DNA from: Nocardia inohanensis NBRC 100128
GTDB lineage: Bacteria; Actinomycetota; Actinomycetes; Mycobacteriales; Mycobacteriaceae
Assembly (NCBI RefSeq): GCF_001612945.1
Contig: NZ_BDBK01000015.1
Location: forward strand, 62,001-126,000
DNA: 64,000 nt
Direction: 5' to 3'
Below are positions 8,422-16,618 of this stretch, piece by piece. A program made the translations under genes and the position numbers. The stretch's first letter is position 1, and each line of letters begins with the position of its first letter. The notes under the pieces were generated by a model. That model saw only the letters and a program-made list of their open reading frames with translations, did not search any database and was not told where the DNA came from.

Positions 8422-9051
8422 GTGTTGCGCCAGCGGATCTCCGCCCGGATCGCGCTCCCCGCGATCTCCGCCGCCGCCCTGCTGCTCGCCGGCTGCGGTA
8501 CCACCATCACCGGAAACCCGCAGGCCGCCCCCGGTGGCCAACTGCCCACCTCGTCCGGCAAGCCGTCCGCGGCCCCGAGCGGCGGGGCCAAGCCCTCGGC
8601 CAAGCCGAGCACCCGGCCCTCGAATCCCAACGGCGGCGGCAAGACCGACTTCAAGGCGAACATCGGCGATTGCGTGAAGCTCGGTGGCACCACCGACAAT
8701 GCCGTCATCGACAAGCAGACCTGCGGCAGCAAGGAGGCCAACTACAAGGTGGTGGCCAAGGCCAAGACGAATGCCCAGTGCCCCACCGATATCGACCAGG
8801 CGTATTACGAGACCACGAACGGCGTCGAGACCGGCGCCATCTGCCTGGATATCGACTGGGTCATCGGCGACTGCCTGGATCTCGGCGGCGACGACCCGCA
8901 CCGCATCTCCTGCACCGGCTCGAACGCGACCGAAGGCGTCAAGGTGCTCTCGATCCTGCGCGATACCGATTCGATCGACGACTGCACCTCCGGGGACAAG
9001 GGCTACGCCTATGAATCCCGCAAGGTCGTGGTCTGTCTCCAGGCGCTCTGA
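8422..9051 (+). CDS. Cys-rich secreted lipoprotein (LppU-like)
   Basis: A 209-residue lipoprotein. The signal peptide ends in the lipobox LLLAGC (lipidated Cys25), followed by a Ser/Pro/Gly-rich spacer to about residue 70. The folded part contains eight cysteines and two similar halves, each opening with a GDC-x-x-LGG motif, which suggests four disulfides and an internal duplication. This resembles mycobacterial LppU-type proteins of unknown role. The GTG at 8422 is the only start that leaves a normal signal peptide. A strong hairpin follows the gene. Confidence 0.85.
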   Translation: MLRQRISARIALPAISAAALLLAGCGTTITGNPQAAPGGQLPTSSGKPSAAPSGGAKPSAKPSTRPSNPNGGGKTDFKANIGDCVKLGGTTDNAVIDKQTCGSKEANYKVVAKAKTNAQCPTDIDQAYYETTNGVETGAICLDIDWVIGDCLDLGGDDPHRISCTGSNATEGVKVLSILRDTDSIDDCTSGDKGYAYESRKVVVCLQAL

Positions 9052-9069
9052 CGCGCCGGTATTCATGAA

Positions 9070-9101
9070 AGAGGCTGCGATCCAACCGGATCGCAGCCTC
9101 T
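9070..9101. terminator. Bidirectional hairpin terminator
   Basis: A 14-bp perfect stem (9070-9083 with 9088-9101) around the loop AACC lies between the converging stops of the lipoprotein and protease genes. It could end transcription from both sides. Confidence 0.75.
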
Positions 9102-9113
9102 CCCACCCTCGGT

Positions 9114-9779
9114 CTAGATGGGGTAGTACCCCGAACCGACGCCACCGCGCCCGTTGATATCCGCCATGATGCTGCTCATATTGGTCCCCACCTCGGGACC
9201 GAAGCAGGCGATGGCGAGATAGGCGTTGACCATGCCGACCAGCGTGGAGCCGACGACGACCGGTGCGCCGGAATCGCCCTCCACCACACACATCTGACTC
9301 CAGGTCTCGACGTTCGAACCGAACACGTCGCCCCAGGAGATGCCGCAGGTATTGCCGGTGGTCCGGCCTTCCTTACAGACGATCATCGGGAATCCCGGCG
9401 GGCCGCCGACCCCGGTGATGGTCACATTGCCGACGCGATTGACCGGAATGGTCCGGCTCGCGTCGAATTCGATGACCGCGTAGTCCAAGTCGTGGTTGGA
9501 GTACACGAACCGGCCGATCTGGCCGGAGCCGCGGGAGGCCTCGGCGTACACCTTGGCTCCCGAATCGCCGCAGTGCCCGGCGGTGAGACCGACCAGGCGG
9601 CCCGCGCCGTCGTGACCGATGGTGGTCACGGTGCACTCGAACATGTCGTCGATGATGATGCCGGAGCCGCCGCCGATGACCGCCGGAGCGTCAGCGCTCG
9701 CGGTGCCCGCGCTCCCGACCAGCGCGGTACTCAAAGCGACGGCGAAAACGCCGGCCACACCGGCGAGTTTCCTGATCAT
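9114..9779 (-). CDS. Secreted S1-family serine protease (alpha-lytic/trypsin-like fold)
   Basis: A 221-residue exported protease. The signal peptide (MIRKLAG, hydrophobic core, ASADA) is followed directly by the catalytic domain with no long pro-region. The triad is visible: His69 in TAGHC, Asp99 in DLDYAVI and Ser170 in GDSGAP. Cysteines near 49/70, 135/146 and 164/190 could form disulfides. The ATG at 9779 is preceded by GGAGG, although only three bases away; an upstream ATG at 9815 would put extra polar residues ahead of the signal peptide. The gene is divergent from the mce operon. Confidence 0.92.
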   Translation of the reverse strand: MIRKLAGVAGVFAVALSTALVGSAGTASADAPAVIGGGSGIIIDDMFECTVTTIGHDGAGRLVGLTAGHCGDSGAKVYAEASRGSGQIGRFVYSNHDLDYAVIEFDASRTIPVNRVGNVTITGVGGPPGFPMIVCKEGRTTGNTCGISWGDVFGSNVETWSQMCVVEGDSGAPVVVGSTLVGMVNAYLAIACFGPEVGTNMSSIMADINGRGGVGSGYYPI

Positions 9780-10257
9780 GACCCTCCAGATGTCGGAAGC
9801 TGATCTACCTATCAACTTGCTGGGTACTCATCCTGTCAGTATTCGGTCCCGGCTTCAGCTTGTACTGCCACATGTTGCCCAACTCGTGTCGTTAGCCCGG
9901 GGTCTGCGGATTGCGGGGGTGTCGCGGGCCCGTTCGCGTCGATACCGACTTGGATAGGAGTTATGGGAATAATGCGCATCGGCTATCGATTTACGATAAA
10001 TTCATTCCTGCAAATTGTTACCGAGTAGGTCTTCACAATCTTGCCAATCTCGTAAAACTAGAACAAGTTCTAGATATCTGCCTGCTTCTTTGGCTTGTAA
10101 ACCAACCGTGATGTGGCTGTTCACAACGTTTCAGGGAAAGTGATCCGGCTCTATGACCGGAACCACAGAGCGTGATGTGTTTTTCCTAACTCCGTAGTAA
10201 GGTGCGTCAAGCAAACAGTCGCCGGAGGCGGGTAACCGGCGTCGAGAGGGGTAGTCA
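9780..10257. other. AT-rich intergenic region between the protease gene and the mce operon
   Basis: No gene is supported in this 478-base gap. A 66-codon open frame exists but has no ribosome-binding site and a composition unlike its neighbours. The part from about 9955 to 10140 is conspicuously AT-rich for this GC-rich window, as expected of a regulated promoter region. It contains the KstR-like palindrome at 10059-10072. The likely mce ribosome-binding site GAGAGGGG lies just before 10258. Confidence 0.6.
10059..10072. promoter_or_regulatory. KstR-like operator upstream of the yrbE-mce operon
   Basis: TAGAACAAGTTCTA matches the published KstR consensus TnnAACnnGTTnnA at every defined base, including the favoured TAG/CTA outer bases. 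The symmetry extends one more pair on each side (10058-10073). KstR is the TetR-family repressor of cholesterol uptake and catabolism and controls mce4 in mycobacteria. The site is about 186 bases before the first gene of the operon. Control by another TetR protein with a similar site remains possible. Confidence 0.6.
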
Positions 10258-11127
10258 GTGCAGTTGACCAAGAGCCTCGATGGGCAGGGGAGCCCACCGG
10301 AGTCGCGGATGAAATCGGCCGTGGACTGGGGCAGGGCCTACTGGCAGGACCATCCCAAACGGTCGCTGGAGACCGGCGGCCGGATGATGCAGATGGGCGT
10401 GGCCGCGATCGCCGAGCTTTTCATCGCGATCTTCCGGAAACGATTCCCCTTCGCCGAGTTCATCCGGCAGTGCGCATTCATGGCGAATGTCGCAGCCGCG
10501 CCGACTCTGCTGGTAGCCATTCCCATCGGCGTCATCGTCTCCATTCAGGTCGGCTCGGTCGCCGGACAGGTCGGCGCGACCTCGTTCATCGGCGCGGCCA
10601 ATGGCCTGGGCATCATTCAGCAGGGCGCGCCCCTGGTCACCTCGCTCATGATCGCGGGCGCGGTCGGTTCGGCCATCTGCGCCGATCTCGGCTCCCGCAC
10701 CATTCGCGAGGAGATCGACGCCATGAAGGTGATGGGCGTGGATCCCATGCGCCGCCTGGTGGCCCCGCGCCTGGGCGCCGCCATGCTGGTCTCGGTATTG
10801 CTGTGCGGCTTCGTGGTCTTCGTCGGCTTCCTGACCGGCTACATCTTCAATATCTTCGCCCAGGGCGGCACGCCCGGTTCCTACATCGGCACCTTCGCGT
10901 CGTTCGCCATCACGGTGGATCTCTTTGTGGCGCTGTTGAAGTCGCTCATCTTCGGACTGCTCGCGGCCATCATCGCCTGCGACGCCGGACTGAACGCCAA
11001 GGGCGGCCCGGGCGGTGTCGCCAACGCGGTGAACACCGCCGTCGTCATGTCCGCCGTGATGCTCTTCGGTGTCAACCTGATCATCACGCAGCTGTACAAC
11101 TCCTTCTTCCCCCCACAGATGGTCTGA
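10258..11127 (+). CDS. yrbEA: YrbE-family (MlaE) ABC permease, first subunit of the Mce transporter
   Basis: A 289-residue integral membrane permease of the MlaE/YrbE family that opens the mce operon. Five to six hydrophobic spans are visible, and the conserved loop EEIDAMKVMGVDPMRRLVAPR, which contacts the ATPase, is near residue 155. Its N-terminus is longer than usual, with about 60 polar and amphipathic residues. The GTG at 10258 is preceded by GAGAGGGG. It pairs with the second YrbE protein to form the inner-membrane channel of a lipid importer. The matching Mkl/MceG ATPase is not in the window, as is normal for actinobacteria, where it is encoded elsewhere. Confidence 0.93.
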   Translation: MQLTKSLDGQGSPPESRMKSAVDWGRAYWQDHPKRSLETGGRMMQMGVAAIAELFIAIFRKRFPFAEFIRQCAFMANVAAAPTLLVAIPIGVIVSIQVGSVAGQVGATSFIGAANGLGIIQQGAPLVTSLMIAGAVGSAICADLGSRTIREEIDAMKVMGVDPMRRLVAPRLGAAMLVSVLLCGFVVFVGFLTGYIFNIFAQGGTPGSYIGTFASFAITVDLFVALLKSLIFGLLAAIIACDAGLNAKGGPGGVANAVNTAVVMSAVMLFGVNLIITQLYNSFFPPQMV

Positions 11128-11131
11128 AGCC

Positions 11132-11995
11132 GTGTCAGCAACGTATGTTCCGCCGCTGCTGCGGCCGTTCCAGAAACTCCGGGGCGCCGCCTCCTCCCCA
11201 CGCGACTGGCTGGCGCGGATCGGCCACCAGGTCTTCTTCTTCCTGCGCTCGATCGGCTCCATGCCGCTGGCGGTCAAGCAGTACCCCAAAGAGGTCTGGC
11301 GGCTGCTCTCCGATGTCACCTGGGGCAACGGCAATCTCGTGGTCGGCGGCGGCACCATCGGCGTGGTGCTGATCCTGTCGGCGTTCGGCGGCATGACCGT
11401 CGCCATCCAGGGCTACACCTCGCTGAACCTGCTCGGCCTGAGCCCGCTCACCGGCGCCATCTCGGCCTTCGCCACCACCCGTGAGCTCGGCCCGATGCTC
11501 GCCACGCTGGCCTTCGCGGCCCAGGCGGGCTGCCGCTTCACCGCGCAGCTGGGCGCCATGCGCATCTCGGAGGAGATCGACGCGCTGGAATCGGTTGCCA
11601 TCCGGCCGCTTCCGTATCTGGTGAGCACCCGCATGATCGCGGCGATGATCGCGATCCTGCCGCTGTACTGCATCGCGCTGCCGCTGGCCTACATCTCCTG
11701 CTCGCTGACCGTGGCGCTGATCGGCGGCACCGCGACAGGCACCTTCCAGCACTACTTCTATCAGTTCCTGGTGCCGCACGATGTGCTGTACTCACTGCTG
11801 AAGGCGATCATCTTCGTCGCGATCACCACGTTCATCCAGTGCTACTACGGGTTTTTCGCCTCGGGCGGCCCGGAGGGCGTGGGTGTCGCGGCCGGCCGCG
11901 CGATCAAGCTCTGCATCATCGCGGTCGTCTTCGCGGACCTGTTCATGACCTTGGCGATCTGGGGCGTCAACCCCGGCATCCGGATCTCGGGATAG
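11132..11995 (+). CDS. yrbEB: YrbE-family (MlaE) ABC permease, second subunit of the Mce transporter
   Basis: A 287-residue partner permease with the same fold and the loop EEIDALESVAIRPLPYLVSTR. It starts at a GTG four bases after the previous stop. Together with YrbEA it should form the membrane dimer through which lipids delivered by Mce A-F pass. The two YrbE proteins are clearly diverged from each other, as usual in mce operons. Confidence 0.93.
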   Translation: MSATYVPPLLRPFQKLRGAASSPRDWLARIGHQVFFFLRSIGSMPLAVKQYPKEVWRLLSDVTWGNGNLVVGGGTIGVVLILSAFGGMTVAIQGYTSLNLLGLSPLTGAISAFATTRELGPMLATLAFAAQAGCRFTAQLGAMRISEEIDALESVAIRPLPYLVSTRMIAAMIAILPLYCIALPLAYISCSLTVALIGGTATGTFQHYFYQFLVPHDVLYSLLKAIIFVAITTFIQCYYGFFASGGPEGVGVAAGRAIKLCIIAVVFADLFMTLAIWGVNPGIRISG

Positions 11996-12007
11996 GGGGC
12001 GCACACC

Positions 12008-13477
12008 ATGATCATCGATCCGAGCGGGCGTGGCCCGACCATGCGTCAGCTGCTCATCGCGGGTGTCGCGGGGCTGACGGTTTTCGCCATCATCCTGGGC
12101 TTCCTGATGGCCCGGTACAAGGGCTACTTCGTCGAAAAGGTCAATGTCACAGCCAATCTGACCACCACCGGTGACGGGCTGCCCGAGAACGCGGACGTGA
12201 AGTTCCGCGGCGTGCTGGTCGGCGCGGTCAAGGACGTGTCGGTGGCCGCCAAGGGCGAGCTACAGAAGGTCCACATCGAGATGAAGCCGGAGTACAGCTC
12301 CGGCGTCCCGGCGAACGTGACCGCCCGCGTGGTGCCCTCCAACCTCTTCGCCGTCACCTCGGTGGAGCTGGTCTACAACGGACCCGACGGCGCGCACCTG
12401 AGCGAGGGCTCGCAGATCTCCGAGGACAAGTCCAAGGGCACCATCGCCCTCCAGGACACCCTCACCACGGTCCGCAATATCCTCGGCAAGATCGACCCGA
12501 TCCAGTTCGGCCGGGTGCTGGGCACGCTCTCCTACGCGCTCGACGGCTCCGGCCGCATGCCCGGCTCCAGCGTGGAGCGGGTGGACCGCTGGTTGCAGTC
12601 GGTGGACGACTCCATCCCCGATCTCGGTGTGATGCTGACCGATTTCTCCAGCTCCTTCCACGCGCTGAACCAGTCGGCGCCGGAACTCATGGGCGTGCTG
12701 GCGGATTCGGTGCGCACCGCGCAGACCATCTCCGATCGCCGCGCCGAACTGGTGTCGCTGCTCGCGGGCAGCTCGGCCACGGTCGACAAGATCAACGCCT
12801 TGTTCGCGCGAAACCCCAACGTGGGCAAGGAGGTCACCACCGGCACCAGCGCGCTGTTCGGTGCGCTCTCCGACGACCCGAGCGCCATCCCGCAGTCCAT
12901 CTCGAACCTGAATGACTCGGTGCGCAAGCTGGCCACCACCTTCCACTGGGGTTCGCAGAAGCAGATGATCTGGAACATGGGCCTGACCTTCACGCCCTAC
13001 AAGCCCTACACCCAGGCCGATTGCCCGCGCTACGGCGAACTCGCGGCCCCCAGCTGCGCCACCGCCCCGGCCGAGGCCAATGTCGGCACGCTGCCGGATG
13101 CGCTCAAGCCGAAGGCGCTGGCCTCGGCGGCCGGCCTGCCGACCACCGGGCTGCCGAGCATTCCGGGCCTGCCCGCGATTCCGGGGCTGACCACCGGTGA
13201 GGTGGCGCAGCCGGGCGCGCAGAACCCGCAGGCGGGCAACCCCTTCGCGGGCACGCCGCTGGCGAACCTGTTCCCGAATCTGGTTCCGCAGCCGGCCGCG
13301 CCGGCCGGGCCGGACGCGGGGCAGCAGACCGTGCCGCAGGCGGGCGCCATCGCCTACTCGGGCGACGACGCCATCACCGCGCTGCTGGGCCGGCGTCCGA
13401 CCGCGGGTGAGTACCTGCTGCTGAGCTCGATCCTGAGGGGTGGAACGTTGCAAGTTTCCCAGGGGGCGGCCAAGTGA
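12008..13477 (+). CDS. mceA: Mce family protein, subunit A
   Basis: A 489-residue cell-envelope lipid-transfer protein. It has one N-terminal membrane span (residues about 18-38), then the Mce domain (LTTTGDGLPENADVKFRG and on to about 125), then a long helical region that would build the periplasmic tunnel. The last 130 residues are Pro/Gly/Ala-rich with repeated GLP-type motifs and look disordered. This tail is longer than in mycobacterial MceA proteins I can recall. It starts at the ATG 12 bases after yrbEB. Its stop overlaps the GTG of mceB. Confidence 0.92.
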   Translation: MIIDPSGRGPTMRQLLIAGVAGLTVFAIILGFLMARYKGYFVEKVNVTANLTTTGDGLPENADVKFRGVLVGAVKDVSVAAKGELQKVHIEMKPEYSSGVPANVTARVVPSNLFAVTSVELVYNGPDGAHLSEGSQISEDKSKGTIALQDTLTTVRNILGKIDPIQFGRVLGTLSYALDGSGRMPGSSVERVDRWLQSVDDSIPDLGVMLTDFSSSFHALNQSAPELMGVLADSVRTAQTISDRRAELVSLLAGSSATVDKINALFARNPNVGKEVTTGTSALFGALSDDPSAIPQSISNLNDSVRKLATTFHWGSQKQMIWNMGLTFTPYKPYTQADCPRYGELAAPSCATAPAEANVGTLPDALKPKALASAAGLPTTGLPSIPGLPAIPGLTTGEVAQPGAQNPQAGNPFAGTPLANLFPNLVPQPAAPAGPDAGQQTVPQAGAIAYSGDDAITALLGRRPTAGEYLLLSSILRGGTLQVSQGAAK

Positions 13478-14505
13478 GCATTCGCAAGCCGCTGATCGGA
13501 TTCACGCTCTTCGCCATCGTGTCCGTGCTGGTGACCGCGGTCATCTGGAACACCTTGGCGCGCACCGTGGATGGCAAGACCAACACCTTCTCGGCCACCT
13601 TCACCGACGTGCTCGGCCTGCGTGAGGGCGATGACGTCCGGATGGCGGGCGTGCGCGTCGGCAAGGTCGAGAAGATCGAGCTGGACAAGAAGAACCAGGC
13701 GCACGTCACCTTCATCGTGCAGAACGACCAGACGCTGTACGGCGACACCAAGGCGCTGGTCCGGTACCAGAACCTGATCGGGCAGCGCTATATCGCGCTG
13801 GCCCCGGACAAGAAGGGCGGCAGCCATCTGCCGCTGAAGAACAACGCCTCGATCCCGATCGAGCGCACCGAGCCGTCCTTCGATATCTCCGGTCTGCTCA
13901 ACGGTTTCCAGCCGCTGTTCCAGGTGCTCCAGCCGGAGCAGGTGAACAGCCTGTCCAATACCTTCGTGCAGGCGCTCCAGGGTGACGGGGTCTCACTGAG
14001 CGCCTTCATCACCCAGTCCGCGCAGCTGGCCACCGACTTCCAGCGCCGCGACGCCATCCTCTCGGATGTCATCACCAACCTCTCGGGCGTGATGGCGGGG
14101 CTGGCCAAGCGCGGCGACGAGCTGGAAACCCTGGTGACCCAGACTCGTTCGCTGATCGGCGGGTTGTACGCGCAGGGTCAGTCGTTGCAGGCGTCCACGG
14201 TGCAGATCGCCGACGCCACCACCGCGCTGACCAACATGATGGGCCTGATCCAGCCGAAGCTGACGCTGGCGCAGAGCTCCACCACCGATGCCCTGACCCT
14301 GCTGATCGCCAATGGCGCGAAGCTGGACCGGGCCGCCGTGGATCTGCCCGCCATCCTCGCCGACGTCGGCAAGTTCACCCAGAACGGCGCGTACGCCAAC
14401 GCGTACGTCTGTTCGCTCGACGTCTCCCTGTACGGTGTCCTCTTCCCGCGTGGTCTGTTCAACCAGATCGGCGGCAACTCTCACTCGGCGGTGTGCCGTC
14501 CATGA
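13474..14505 (+). CDS. mceB: Mce family protein, subunit B
   Basis: A 343-residue Mce protein with an N-terminal membrane span (FTLFAIVSVLVTAVIW), a Mce domain with the motif EGDDVRMAGVRVGKVEKIEL, and a helical C-terminal part. The GTG start overlaps the mceA stop (GTGA). The C-terminus carries a pair of cysteines in the YVCSLDVSLYG...VCRP region, a feature of MceB proteins. Confidence 0.92.
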   Translation: MSIRKPLIGFTLFAIVSVLVTAVIWNTLARTVDGKTNTFSATFTDVLGLREGDDVRMAGVRVGKVEKIELDKKNQAHVTFIVQNDQTLYGDTKALVRYQNLIGQRYIALAPDKKGGSHLPLKNNASIPIERTEPSFDISGLLNGFQPLFQVLQPEQVNSLSNTFVQALQGDGVSLSAFITQSAQLATDFQRRDAILSDVITNLSGVMAGLAKRGDELETLVTQTRSLIGGLYAQGQSLQASTVQIADATTALTNMMGLIQPKLTLAQSSTTDALTLLIANGAKLDRAAVDLPAILADVGKFTQNGAYANAYVCSLDVSLYGVLFPRGLFNQIGGNSHSAVCRP

Positions 14506-15497
14506 TCGCGAAACTGAAGTCCCGCTTCGATTCCAATCGTCACCTCTGGCTCGGCGCGCTCGGCCTGCTGGTGATCGTCGGCCTGCTCGTGGCCTCCAGT
14601 CTGTACAAGCAGATCGGCCTCGGCGAGCAGACCATCAAGGCCGAGTTCGTGCAGACCGCCGGCATCAAGACCGGTGACAAGGTCTCGGTCTCCGGCGTCA
14701 AGGTCGGCACCGTCTCCGGCGCCGAGCTGGAGGGCGATCACGTGCTGATCTCGCTCTCGGTCGACAACGACCTGAAGCTCGGCCCGGACGCCAAGGCCAG
14801 CATCAAGATGGCCACGCTGCTCGGCGCGCGCTATGTCGATCTCACCCCGGGCGACGGCTCCGGACTGAAGGGGAACCGAATCCCCAAGAACAACACCGTC
14901 GTTCCGTACAACCTGGCCGATGTGGTGCAGCAGGGCACGCCCAAGTTCGAGGCCCTCGACACGAAGAAGCTGGCCGAGTCGCTGAACCTGATCAACCAGC
15001 AGTTCGGTGACACCCCGCAGCTCACCTCGCAGGCACTGGATTCGATCGGCGCGCTGGCCAAGACCATGAACGACCGCAAGGACTCGGTCGATCAGCTGCT
15101 CAAGGATCTGGACAAGGTCACCAAGATCCTCGGCGACAACCGGAACTCGGTGCTGCTGGTCATCACCCAGGGTGAGGCCATCGCCAGCCGGGTGATGGAG
15201 CGCCAGGGACTGCTGAAGAACCTGCTGGACAATATCGCCACGCTGAGCAAGCAATTGCAGCAGATCGGCGCGGAGAACAATGACCAGTTCGGTCCGACGC
15301 TGACCCAGCTCCAGACCATGGCCGAGGGCTTGCAGAAGAACAAGGACAACCTGGATCGGCTGTTATCGATCATGCCGGTGTCCGTGCGCACCTTCAACAA
15401 CGCGTTCGGCAACGGCAACTACGGCGAGGTCGCCCTGCCGTGGCTGTTCCCGGACAACTGGTTGTGCTTCGCGCAGGTGAACGAGGGGTGCCAGTAA
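14502..15497 (+). CDS. mceC: Mce family protein, subunit C
   Basis: A 331-residue Mce protein with an N-terminal span (GALGLLVIVGLLVAS), the Mce domain motif KTGDKVSVSGVKVGTVSG and a long coiled-coil-like helical region. I chose the ATG at 14502, which overlaps the mceB stop as ATGA; a GTG nine bases earlier is in frame. It ends in a short region with one conserved cysteine pair (WLCFAQVNEGC). Confidence 0.92.
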   Translation: MIAKLKSRFDSNRHLWLGALGLLVIVGLLVASSLYKQIGLGEQTIKAEFVQTAGIKTGDKVSVSGVKVGTVSGAELEGDHVLISLSVDNDLKLGPDAKASIKMATLLGARYVDLTPGDGSGLKGNRIPKNNTVVPYNLADVVQQGTPKFEALDTKKLAESLNLINQQFGDTPQLTSQALDSIGALAKTMNDRKDSVDQLLKDLDKVTKILGDNRNSVLLVITQGEAIASRVMERQGLLKNLLDNIATLSKQLQQIGAENNDQFGPTLTQLQTMAEGLQKNKDNLDRLLSIMPVSVRTFNNAFGNGNYGEVALPWLFPDNWLCFAQVNEGCQ

Positions 15498-16618
15498 TGC
15501 AGTTGAAAGCATCGATTCTGAAGCGCGCCAACCTCGCTCGCTTGTCCAAGGCCGCCGTGATCGGCGCGGCCACGCTGGCCGTCGGCTCGTGTTCGCTGGT
15601 GCCGCTGGGCGTCAAGGACGCGGCCGGGCAGACCCAGCACATCACCGCCGACTTCGAGAACATCGCGGGCATGTTCGAGGGCAACCCGATCACCGTGCTC
15701 GGGCTCGAGGTCGGCAAGGTCGACAAGATCGTGCCGAAGGGGCAGTACGTCGAGGTCCACATGACCGTGGACAAGGGCATCAAGCTGCCGAAGAACGTAG
15801 AGGCGGCGCTGGTTTCGCCGTCCATCGTGACCGACCGGCACATCGAGCTCACCCCGCCCTATACCGGCGGGGACACGCTGCCCGACAAGTCGCACCTGAC
15901 CACCAAGCAGACTCATACGCCGGTCGAGCTGGACACGATGATCAAGACCATCGACGCCTTCTCCGCCGCGTTGAAGCCGCAGGAGGGGCAGGAGGGCATC
16001 GGCCCGCTGTCGGGCCGGGTGCTGTATCCGATGATGAACGGCAACGGCGCGAAGATGCGCGATACGTTGAACGCGTTGTCGGGCGCCTTGAAGGTCGGTA
16101 CCGACAACAAGGACGCGGTCTCGACCATCATCATCAAGCTGAACGAGCTCACCACCATGCTGGCCGAGAACGACCAGTCGGTGCGCGATTTCAGCAATAA
16201 GATGACCCAGATGTCCGGGCTGCTGGCCGACCAGGCGCCCGGCTTGCAGGCCACGCTGGATCAGCTGAATGCCTTCCTGGCCAACACCTCCGGCGCGTTC
16301 TCGCAGTACAGCGATCAGCTCAACGGCACCCTCACCGGCCTGACCGCGGTCACCAAGCAGTTGCGTGACAATGCCGCGGGCGTGGTCGAGATCGTCGACG
16401 TGGCACCGCTGCTCATGCAGAACCTGGACAAGTCGGTGAACCGGCAGGGCAACTTCATCCGCCTGCACGGCCTGATCGGCACCTCCCTCTCCGGCGAGAT
16501 CGTCAGCCTGTTCTGCGAGCGCATCCAGATGAAGGCCGACGGCTGCCGCACCGGAAAGATGGAAGACATGGGCCCCGACTTCGGGCTCACCGCAGCGATG
16601 TTGGGGCTGACGCGATGA
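15497..16618 (+). CDS. mceD: Mce family protein, subunit D, with possible lipobox
   Basis: A 373-residue Mce protein whose ATG shares one base with the mceC stop (TAATG) and has GAGGGG eight bases upstream. The Mce domain begins near residue 45 and contains GNPITVLGLEVGKVDKIV. The N-terminal hydrophobic stretch ends in LAVGSC, which fits the lipobox pattern. In most described mce operons only the E subunit is a lipoprotein, so this would be a second one. The C-terminal part is helical with a cysteine pair near the end. Confidence 0.9.
   Translation: MQLKASILKRANLARLSKAAVIGAATLAVGSCSLVPLGVKDAAGQTQHITADFENIAGMFEGNPITVLGLEVGKVDKIVPKGQYVEVHMTVDKGIKLPKNVEAALVSPSIVTDRHIELTPPYTGGDTLPDKSHLTTKQTHTPVELDTMIKTIDAFSAALKPQEGQEGIGPLSGRVLYPMMNGNGAKMRDTLNALSGALKVGTDNKDAVSTIIIKLNELTTMLAENDQSVRDFSNKMTQMSGLLADQAPGLQATLDQLNAFLANTSGAFSQYSDQLNGTLTGLTAVTKQLRDNAAGVVEIVDVAPLLMQNLDKSVNRQGNFIRLHGLIGTSLSGEIVSLFCERIQMKADGCRTGKMEDMGPDFGLTAAMLGLTR

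Noticed and set aside
9911..10111. A 66-codon open frame in the AT-rich gap before the mce operon
   Set aside because: No ribosome-binding site, no family resemblance and it overlaps the KstR-like operator; the region reads better as a promoter.
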